Assembly (NCBI RefSeq): GCF_029490015.1
Contig: NZ_CP120468.1
Location: 248,001 to 312,000, forward strand
DNA from: Halobaculum limi
GTDB lineage: Archaea > Halobacteriota > Halobacteria > Halobacteriales > Haloferacaceae
DNA: 64,000 nt
Direction of reading: 5' to 3'
Shown here: positions 17,893 to 25,600 of the stretch, piece after piece
How positions within the stretch are numbered: position 1 is the stretch's first letter
Layout of the letters: the number at the start of each line of letters is the position of its first letter
Made by a program: the position numbers and the translations under genes
Notes under the pieces: model-generated
What the model saw: only the letters and a program-made list of their open reading frames with translations
What the model was told of the DNA's origin: nothing
Database searches by the model: none

Positions 17893-18534
17893 CTACTGAC
17901 GCTCCAACTCGCGCTCGGTGAAGAAGCGGTCGACGACTCGGGCGGTTCCTCGCCGAATCGTCTCGCTGACCGTCGAGGTGTCCACGTCGAGTGCGTCGGC
18001 GACGTCTGCGAGTTTGGCCTGCCGGGGGACTTCGAAATAGCCCATCCGCCGAGCGACGGCGAGACACTCACGCTGTCGTGGAGTCAGCACCCCCGTCGGG
18101 TCGTCGCGGTGGACGACCGAGCGTAGGTCGTACCGCAGGTCGCTCGCGTCGAGGCGGTCACCGAACGCCTCGAACTCCGAGCGGGTCGCCGTCACCGCGA
18201 ACGCCATCTCGCCGTCGCGCACGTCGAGCGGGAACTCCGGCAACAGCGACGCCGACCCGAGGAACTCGAACAGTGAGCGGTCGGTCGTCTCGTACTTCGA
18301 GAGCGCTCGCTCCTCGTCGCAGTACAACAGGTCGTACGTGCGCACGTCCGAGTGGTCACGAATAGCCGCGACCACCGCCTGCGGGTCCGACGCGTACACC
18401 GCACCGAGTTCGAGCGACCGGTCACCGAGTGGGGCGGCGCTGAGGAGGCGAAGCGTGGCCTCGGGGAACGCGCGTGAGACCTCGCCGATCCAGCGGTCCT
18501 CGCCGAGCGTGAGGTGAAACTCCGCGCGGATCAT
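17893..18534 (-). CDS. HTH_10-domain (Bat-like) transcriptional regulator
   Basis: A 213-residue protein with a Bat-associated N-terminal alpha/beta region beginning 'MIRAEFHLTLGEDRWIGE' and a C-terminal HTH_10 domain ('LTPRQRECLAVARRMGYFEVPRQ', then 'LADVADALDVDTSTVSETIRR'). ATG 18534 matches the usual start of this family; upstream in-frame codons give an atypical sequence. It lacks a PAS or receiver domain, so it is the short type. No obvious local target is adjacent. Confidence 0.85.
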   Translation of the reverse strand: MIRAEFHLTLGEDRWIGEVSRAFPEATLRLLSAAPLGDRSLELGAVYASDPQAVVAAIRDHSDVRTYDLLYCDEERALSKYETTDRSLFEFLGSASLLPEFPLDVRDGEMAFAVTATRSEFEAFGDRLDASDLRYDLRSVVHRDDPTGVLTPRQRECLAVARRMGYFEVPRQAKLADVADALDVDTSTVSETIRRGTARVVDRFFTERELERQ

Positions 18535-18658
18535 CTCGCGTGCTCCCACCCCCTCGTCGCGACCGGTCGCCACATACCCGATTGCCGAGACGGGCGAGTA
18601 TAACGATACCTCCGGCGACTTCCACCGACCCACAGCAACTCGTTCAGTCGACGACTGC

Positions 18659-19105
18659 TCATCCGGTCGACCCGCGCCACAGTCGATACGAGTAGCCCGC
18701 ACCGACGGCGACAACGGCGATCAACAGCAGCAACACCACGAACGCGGCGTACCCGAATAGCGGATTCGCGTACGGCAGGATCACGTCTGCCGGGGGTTCG
18801 ACCGCCCACGGACTCACGTGGAAGAATACCAGCATCCCGGTTCCGAGCGTCATCACGACCGTCCAGTAGCGCGCACCCGCCCGCCCTGTCACAGAGAGCA
18901 GCAACCCCACAGCGACCAGCGGGTAGATCACGAGGCTGTACGTGAACGGCGTCACCTCGGGGGTAATCGGCCACCCGACGTGGTTACCGCGGATCACATG
19001 GTCAACGTGATGAGCCAATCCTAGCAGAGTCGCCACCGCGAACAGCAGATACGCCCGCGCCGGGAGCGTCCGCCCACGGCGTTCGGATGAGGGAGTGCGA
19101 TCCAC
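18659..19105 (-). CDS. Haloarchaeal membrane protein, four helices
   Basis: About 148 residues from a GTG at 19105. There are four hydrophobic helices (around residues 14-32, 50-68, 74-95 and 115-140) separated by short loops containing His/Asp residues (GLAHHVDHVIRGNH). The frame is open much further upstream, but only this part has membrane-protein composition, and the region above it is the divergent promoter of the HIT gene. The start is therefore uncertain. No family name can be given with confidence. Confidence 0.6.
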   Translation of the reverse strand: MDRTPSSERRGRTLPARAYLLFAVATLLGLAHHVDHVIRGNHVGWPITPEVTPFTYSLVIYPLVAVGLLLSVTGRAGARYWTVVMTLGTGMLVFFHVSPWAVEPPADVILPYANPLFGYAAFVVLLLLIAVVAVGAGYSYRLWRGSTG

Positions 19106-19264
19106 ACTCGCAGTTCGTCGCTCGCTGGGAAGCGAGTTTGCCCAACATCGTGGGTTGTCGTCTGCCCGACCGCGTGACCGACCCGACGGGTTCGCAGGGA
19201 GCCACACCGGCGACTGTCGAACTGTCCCGCAGTTTGAAGCGGGCGGGCGACACACCGAGTACGT

Positions 19265-19684
19265 ATGAGCGACGACTGCATCTTCTGTATGATCATCGCG
19301 GGCGACATCCCCGGTCGCATCGTGGCCGAGACCGACGACGCTCTCGCGTTCCTCGACGCGAACCCGATGGCCCGCGGGCACACGCTCGTCATCCCGAAGG
19401 CGCACCGCCAGCGCATCGCCGACCTCTCCCAAGAGGAGTCGCGGGCGGTGTTCGACCTGGTTCACGAACTGACGCCGCGCATCGAGAGCGCGGTCGAGGC
19501 CGACGCCCACACCGTCGGCATCAACGACGGCGAAGACGCCGGCCAGGAGGTGCCGCACGCACACGTCCACATCATCCCACGCTTCGAGGGCGACGGCGGC
19601 GGTCCCATCCACGTCGCCGCCGGTGAGCGTCCCGACCTGAGCGACGACGAACTGGACACCATCGCGAGCAACATCGGCGAGTAG
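19265..19684 (+). CDS. HIT-family nucleotide hydrolase/transferase
   Basis: A 139-residue histidine-triad protein. It begins with the family motif 'CIFCMIIAGDIPGRIV' (two Cys that may bind zinc) and has the catalytic triad HAHVHII near residue 99. It probably hydrolyses nucleoside phosphoramidates or Ap4A-like compounds. Length and motif order fit archaeal HIT proteins. A degraded second copy of its C-terminal part lies about 0.9 kb downstream at 20447-20557. Confidence 0.93.
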   Translation: MSDDCIFCMIIAGDIPGRIVAETDDALAFLDANPMARGHTLVIPKAHRQRIADLSQEESRAVFDLVHELTPRIESAVEADAHTVGINDGEDAGQEVPHAHVHIIPRFEGDGGGPIHVAAGERPDLSDDELDTIASNIGE

Positions 19685-19727
19685 TCGGGTGGGTGAGGCG
19701 GGCCGAACGGGCGAGCGATACCCGCGG

Positions 19728-20030
19728 TCACTCCCGGCGTGCGAGCACGACCGCATAGAGGATCGACCCCATCCCGATCAGTTCGACCCCGTTCCCCACG
19801 AGGGGGAGGAACACCGGGCCGGCGATCCGGGCGGTAAGCACCGTCGCGACGAAGTCGATGACCGTGAACGACGCGATGCCGAGAGCGAGGAACAGCATCG
19901 GACGGCTCCGGTTTCGGCGGTAGCCGTAGAACGCGAGTGCGACGACCACGAGTCCGACGGCCGAGGAAACCCACCACACGGCAGTTCCGATGAGTCTCCA
20001 CGTCTCCGACGGGAAGACGGGCGTGCTCAT
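19728..20030 (-). CDS. Small membrane protein co-transcribed with a winged-HTH regulator
   Basis: About 100 residues with three hydrophobic helices (around 15-36, 47-66 and 75-95) joined by a basic loop (YRRNRSRP). The ATG at 20030 overlaps the stop of the upstream winged-HTH gene by one base; an in-frame GTG at 20033 is equally possible and would give a GTGA overlap. Tight coupling suggests this membrane protein and the regulator act together, as in other haloarchaeal HTH/membrane-protein pairs. Function unknown. Confidence 0.7.
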   Translation of the reverse strand: MSTPVFPSETWRLIGTAVWWVSSAVGLVVVALAFYGYRRNRSRPMLFLALGIASFTVIDFVATVLTARIAGPVFLPLVGNGVELIGMGSILYAVVLARRE

Positions 20031-20407
20031 CACAGCCCCTCCCAGAGGTCGGTGAACGCGTCGGCGAACGACTGTGTCGCCGAGACGGTCTCGATTCGGA
20101 CCTCGAAGTCGCCGTCGTCGAGGCTGACGAGGAGTCGGTCGAGTTGCGATTCGTACTCTCTCGTGTGGTCGCCGTCGGCGTCCGGGCGGACGCGGGACGT
20201 GACGAGGTCGGACGACTCGAGTGCGTCGAGTCGGCGGTACACTGTCGAGACGGACATATCACACTGGTCGCTGAGTTCTGATGCGGTCATTGGCTCGTGG
20301 CTGGTGGCCGCGAGGAGCGACCGGGCGTACTCGTCGTCGAGGAGGGCGAACACGTCAGCAGGGGATGCTCCATCGGCCACACGTGCCTCCTGTCGTGGGA
20401 TAGTCAA
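20030..20407 (-). CDS. Winged helix-turn-helix (ArsR-like) transcriptional regulator
   Basis: A 125-residue protein with an ArsR/HTH_20-type winged helix: 'SPADVFALLDDEYARSLLAA' followed by recognition region 'MTASELSDQCDMSVSTVYRRLDALE' and the wing 'DLVTSRVRPDADGDHTREYES'. The C-terminal 45 residues form an acidic dimerisation tail. It is coupled to the downstream three-helix membrane protein. Effector unknown; no cysteine cluster for metals is present apart from a single Cys. Confidence 0.85.
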   Translation of the reverse strand: MTIPRQEARVADGASPADVFALLDDEYARSLLAATSHEPMTASELSDQCDMSVSTVYRRLDALESSDLVTSRVRPDADGDHTREYESQLDRLLVSLDDGDFEVRIETVSATQSFADAFTDLWEGL

Positions 20408-20446
20408 AAAACGACAGCAGGACTCGCTGGGTCAGCGAACGACCCC

Positions 20447-20557
20447 GAACGCGCCGACGTGGGCACTCATACCTTCGTTTTCAGGACAGCGAGGAAGTCA
20501 CACAGAACGTTCTCTCACGTGCACGTCCACATCGCCTTCGGATTCGAGGGCGACTGA
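20447..20557 (+). pseudogene. Degraded C-terminal fragment of a HIT-family gene
   Basis: The plus-strand translation reads ERADVGTHT then SHVHVHIAFGFEGD and a stop. This lines up with EADAHT...PHAHVHIIPRFEGD in the intact HIT gene at 19265-19684, including the HxHxH triad and the trailing FEGD, with near-equal spacing. DNA similarity is also visible over about 39 bp around the triad. No start or N-terminal half of a HIT protein precedes it. I read it as a relic of a second HIT copy; convergent chance similarity is less likely but not excluded. Confidence 0.45.
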
Positions 20558-20679
20558 GCCCGCACATCCGCGCCGCTACGAGCGGCCTGAAGTGGGTGAG
20601 TTCGAACACGCTTGCACAGAGACACAGGTAACGTACCGGTCTCACACTTCCAAAACAACAATCTCTCAGCCGAGAGGCA

Positions 20680-21633
20680 TCACCGGCGTTGTCGGTGGTC
20701 AACAGCCCGAGATGTCGCAGTTCTTGTCGGAGACGGACCAAAGTCGAAAATATACAGCAGGGTCACACACGTACTGAGCCCTGCAATCGCCGTAAGGAGC
20801 AATCCAGGGGGGTTGATGACAGCGGTTAGGTCGACTCCAGCGACTGTCAAACCGTGTTCAACTAGCCACGCGTTGAGTATCTCGCCATCACCCAGTTCTT
20901 CGCCAGGGAGGATGTCGAATGGACCGATGTAGATCACGTCAATCGCCGCTGCACTCAACAACCCGTAGAGCCGCCACTGGCTTTTCCACCAGGTTTCTGG
21001 GTCGGTCCGCGCCCCTGCCCACTGAATACTGACAAACAGCGGTAGCACGATGCCGACCACTGGCCCGGCAGCCACACTGAGGAAGTATCCAAGGTCGCTT
21101 CCGGCATATGCGGGCACTGTGACATAGAAGACCGGAATGACGCCACCGAAAACACCAGTGACGCCGTATCCGCGCCAGATGTTGCCTGCCGTCCCCTCGA
21201 AGCCAAACGTTCCGCCCGTGATTCCAAGGACTACGCCGTGGGCAACTTCGTGAAGAATCCTCGACGGAAAGAACCACACGTACAGACGAAAGAAGCCGAG
21301 TTCAGCGACCCCCGGAAGCAAGACCCGATAGTAGATCAGTTGCGCCACGTAAAAGCCGAGACTGGCTGGACGCCAGACAAACGATTGGGTGAGAGAGTTG
21401 ACAACCACCCAGTCAGTGTGTTCGATCAAGGGTAGTTGCCAGAGTCCACCAACGATGGGGAGGTCACGGGCCGTGTCTGGAAGATACTCATCGGGATCGG
21501 TAGCGCGGTGCCAGGATACATACCGCTCGCGCTTTGATGAGAGTCGAGTGAACACTCCCCGATGATCGAGTACGAGCACGCAGAGGTATCCACCGAAGAT
21601 TGCAATCGGATGGCTCGTGAGTAGTTCCATCAT
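20680..21633 (-). CDS. Divergent M50 (site-2-protease-like) membrane metallopeptidase
   Basis: A 317-residue polytopic protein that I place in the M50 intramembrane metalloprotease group by motif order. HEVAHG (128-133) gives the HExxH zinc ligands and glutamate. AAGPVVG (188-194) resembles the conserved AGPxxN element. FDILPGEELGDG (239-250) resembles the NxLPxxxxDG motif that supplies the third ligand, Asp249. Each lies in or beside a hydrophobic segment. The asparagine of AGPxxN is Gly here and the DG loop has one extra residue, so it is a remote member. Two adjacent ATGs (21633, 21630) are possible starts. The gene has lower GC than its neighbours and sits in a gene-poor stretch. The last 25 residues are polar and Arg-rich. 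Confidence 0.65.
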   Translation of the reverse strand: MMELLTSHPIAIFGGYLCVLVLDHRGVFTRLSSKRERYVSWHRATDPDEYLPDTARDLPIVGGLWQLPLIEHTDWVVVNSLTQSFVWRPASLGFYVAQLIYYRVLLPGVAELGFFRLYVWFFPSRILHEVAHGVVLGITGGTFGFEGTAGNIWRGYGVTGVFGGVIPVFYVTVPAYAGSDLGYFLSVAAGPVVGIVLPLFVSIQWAGARTDPETWWKSQWRLYGLLSAAAIDVIYIGPFDILPGEELGDGEILNAWLVEHGLTVAGVDLTAVINPPGLLLTAIAGLSTCVTLLYIFDFGPSPTRTATSRAVDHRQRR

Positions 21634-22649
21634 CCGGCGACCAGCCTCCGGAGCCGGACGCGCCCGGACCGATCCGGACACAGATTACGATCCCTCGCGT
21701 CCATCGGCTCTCGATTTCGTCACAGGGTAGAATAGTAGACTGGAGATAACCGAGTTGGCGCCTCAGTTACAGAGAATCGAGGAGAAAGCCCACGATTTTT
21801 AAGGCGTAAGGAGACCCTCACTGTCGAGGCAGGAGCGTCCGGCGGCCGTCGCCGATGCGCGGGGTCAAGAAGGTCAACTCGTACACCCGCGACAGCAGGT
21901 CGCTCGCGGCCGAATAGGGGTCAAAAGTGCTGGCTGAATATGAACTACACCGGCGTATATACGCGCCAAAGTCCGGTTATCGAGGAGTATGAGTGCTGGT
22001 GCCCAAACGGAGCAGTGAGGTGAAGGTCACGTCGAACGCTGGTGGGTGCGGTATCGACAGTATGCAGGCTCTTCCGTTCGATTTCGCCGCCTCAGCCCAC
22101 AGGATCTAGGGGTGTCGACCTCGCCACAGACGTACATAGCCGTACAGTAGAGGTAGAGTCCCTGAGACAGCCCTTTCTGCACGGGGTGCAGCGAGTTCGT
22201 GTGAAGGAAAGAACTGGATGAATCAGGACCTTCAGCGCTTCTATCGGCCAGCATCAGCGTATCCAGTGTCTCAGCCGTGGTGTTGTCGCCGACTGCCGAA
22301 ATCGCTGAACGGCCGGTACAGCCCCTATACAACCTCTAAACCGGGTTTATTGTATGTGCAGTCGATGTTAACAGGTGAGACTGCCTCGCCGTCCAAGTGC
22401 CCGAAACGGGCTGTTCGCGTCATCTACTCGCCGCCTACTCGCGACGCCCCCGCGGCCGCCGTACGATGGTAGCCGTATTCCCACAAGCGGATTTAGCCGA
22501 GATTCGTACCGTCTAATCTGACCTCTAATTTCGCCGATTTCGTCAGCCTTGACGCGTCTGTATGGGGTGTACGAATCGTCGGTTGGATCTCACCGTTACG
22601 CGGCCACTCGGAGTGGAACTGAGAAGATACTGCCCCGGTTTATTCCCGT
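21634..22649. other. About 1 kb without a convincing gene
   Basis: No open frame here has the acidic, GC3-rich character of the surrounding genes. The best candidate (22027-22332, minus, 101 codons) is rich in Cys, Ser and Arg and resembles no protein I know. Around 21780-21825 the sequence (gagaaagcccacgattttta) recalls the terminal region of IS200/IS605-type TnpB elements of haloarchaea, but no hairpin or transposase remains. The stretch may be a decayed mobile-element site lying next to the mcm 3' end. A/T-rich bits near 22330-22375 and 22485-22545 show no definite promoter. Confidence 0.4.
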
Positions 22650-25600
22650 TTATGTCGTGCGAACAAATCCTTGCTGAGGTTCATATATTTCACCGCGGGT
22701 GCGGAGTTTCTCCAGTTGCTGTTCGGCCTTTCCGGCGTCCATCCCGGCTTCGTCGGCACGTTCGAGGATCGCGTCGACAGGCGCACCGGGTTCGTCCTCG
22801 TACTCCTGGGCGATGGTCTCGATGAGGTCTTTGATGCCCTTGATGCGGTCGCGTTGGGTCTTCGACTGCCCGGTCTCGACCACGTCGGCGTCGAACTGCC
22901 CCGTCTCGGGGTCGACGCCGATGTCCTGCAGACACGAGCGAACGATCTCGATGACGCGCGTGGCGTCCTCCTCCTCGACGGTGTCGGAGAGACGGACACG
23001 GGCGCTCGCCTCCGAGAGACGGACGAGCGCCTCCAGTTTCCGGGCGGTGACGGGGACGGGTGCGTCCTCGTCAGCGCCCTTCGCCCGGAGGTCGACGTAG
23101 AAGTCGCGGATGGCCGCCCGCGCCTCGTCGGTCATCGTCGGGAAGCAGTTGCGCTTCGAGTAGGCGATGTACTTCCGGAGCAGTTCCGCGTCGATGACGG
23201 GTGCGACCTCTTGGGTTACCTCGTCGACCTGTTCTTGCGTGAAGTTCGAGGTCGACATCTGCTCTCGTTGGGTGTTCAGTTCACCCGCATAGTTCGTCGT
23301 CAGGATGTGGTCGGCCAGTTTCGCGTCGTGGTCGGGGTCGGGACTGTCGGTGACGGTGAAGATGAGGTCGAACCGCGAGATGAGCGCGGGTTCTAAGTCG
23401 ATCTGTTCGCCGATTGGTTCGTACTGGTCGAAGCGCCCGTACTTCGGGTTCGCGGCGCCGAGCAGCGAACACCGCGACTTCAGCGTGGCGTTGATCCCCG
23501 CCTTCGAGACGCTGATCTGCTGTTGTTCGAGCGCCTCGTGCATCGCAGAGCGGTCCTCGGAGTTGTGGACGACCATCCCGTTTGCGATGAAGTTGTGCGT
23601 TCCCTCGACAGTGAGGTCGTAGACATGTCCGTCTTCATCGGGGAAGACCTCATCAGTGGCCACAGACTCGACACGCTTGATCCTTCGACAGAGGACATCA
23701 CACCCAGTTAGGTCTGCCTGTCTGTTATCAGCAATGACGCCACCGTCACTCGCGGTTGGCGGAACCGAACGCGGGACGTATGCACAATCACCCTTAGTGA
23801 GTTTGGACGCTGCGCGCTCAACGCGCTCTCCGTCTTCTCGGATGAAGAACGGGTGATCCTCCGTGGAAGTGAGCTGGTCGCCATTCTCGAGCGTCACCTT
23901 CGTGAGCGACGATGGGGCTTCGTACTCGTGGACCGCAGTGACCGATCGCTGCACAATCTGTCCATCGTCAGTCATCGTCCAGGCGTCGAGGCCAACGTCG
24001 CGGATAGTCCGCCCGTTCGACAGTGGCTCGACAGATCCGTCTTCAGCCGCTTCCTTCGCGATTTCACCAATCCGTCGGATCTGACCGTCACCGAGGTGCA
24101 CGAGCGTATCGCCCGTTACACACCGCATCTTGTCCAACTCGTCGACCGCCGCGATGCCTTTGTCCGCGAGAACGAGCGCACCGGCTTCCAGTGTCCACTG
24201 CTGGCCGTCGCCGAAGTCGTCGCGAACCGCAGCGGCGGTGTTGTGAGTAACGAGGCCGTTTCCGGCGAAGTTGTGCGTCTCGGGGACCGTCAGGTCGAAC
24301 ACCTCCTGCTCGCCGACATCGGTCACGTCTGTGACGCGGTCCCATCGGAGATCGGCGTCGACGGCTTCCCGAACAGCGGATTCCGCCTCACCCAGATCCA
24401 CATTATCGAGGATCTGTCGTGCTCGTCCGCGGCCGGGGTTGTCACCGTGGGTAACGTTTGTGTGGTATGCGCCACCTGCGCCGTCAGTCGCGACGAGTGC
24501 CGACCCGACAGGGATCGTTTCCTCGCGACGGGTCGCGTCGCCTGTGATCTGGTCCAGTGCCGCGGCTTTCTCGTCGACCTCGAAGCCAATAGCGTCCGCG
24601 TACCGCTCAATGTTCGCGCCGTACAGTTCGACAAAGTGCTGGACGTGCTTCGACTCAATGGTGTGTCCGTTGTCGAGTTCGTACGTCCCGCGGCGGTCAC
24701 GCTCACGGCGGCGAGCGCGGATGTTGTACGTCTCCAGCATCAACTGGATCTGTTCGGCTAATCGCTCGCTGATCGTCGAGATGAGAACACTCGAACCGCC
24801 ATTCTCGCGGACCGACACTGCCCCGTCGGCGTCCATCAACCCGCGGAGGAACGCATCCGCGTGGGCCGCAGTAGTGAGTTCGGGTGCGAGTTCTAGGTCG
24901 GCTTTCGGCGTCTGCATCCCCGCGTTGGCAAACAGCCGTGCGATCGTTGCACTTCCGACTCTAATAGATGGGACGCGACCCTCCTGCCGCTCGATTTCGG
25001 GGCGTTTGTCGAACTTCGCCGCGAAGATATCACGCGCACGCTCCAACAGCGCCTCGTTTCCGTTGGAGATCCGGACCATTCCGCGGTTGCCACCGCGTCG
25101 ATCCAGCGAGATATCCCCATCTCCGAACACGAGCCCGAGGAGGTACATTAGGTCCTGGTCAAACGTCTCCGGGAGCGTGATGCTGTCCCCGTGCCGTATC
25201 ATCAGCCGGTCGAACGCAACATCTTCGCGGGTTAACTCGACTGAATCGAGAATTCGATCGAGTTTCGCGAGCGGGACGTGTCGATTGCGGAGAGAATCGT
25301 AGATAAAATCTTCCGAGAGGTCGAGTGCGGCCGCCGCGGCACGAAGGTGTCCAAAGCGATCACAAAGCGCGTTACGAAGCAGTTCCACGGACTCGTCGGC
25401 CAAATCCACCTTCTCAGTGGTGAGTTCGAGGAACGACCTGACGGAGACCTCGCTCCGGTCGAGATCACGGTACCTCGGGACGGCAACGTGCTGTCCCGGT
25501 TCGATGTCGGAGACGGCGACCCACTCCAGGCCGTTCGCCCCACACGTCAACACCGGCGTGTTCTCCGAGGCCGTGAGTGACTTGCCGTGAGCGGTTTCGA

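Noticed and set aside
22027-22332. 101-codon minus-strand frame in the gene-poor stretch
   Set aside because: Cys/Ser/Arg-rich and non-acidic, unlike haloarchaeal proteins, no motif, no promoter; could be a relic but not supportable as a gene.
23853-25580. Several plus-strand frames (100-340 codons) inside the mcm intein region
   Set aside because: Antisense of the mcm precursor, whose frame is continuous and fully explained by extein and intein sequence.
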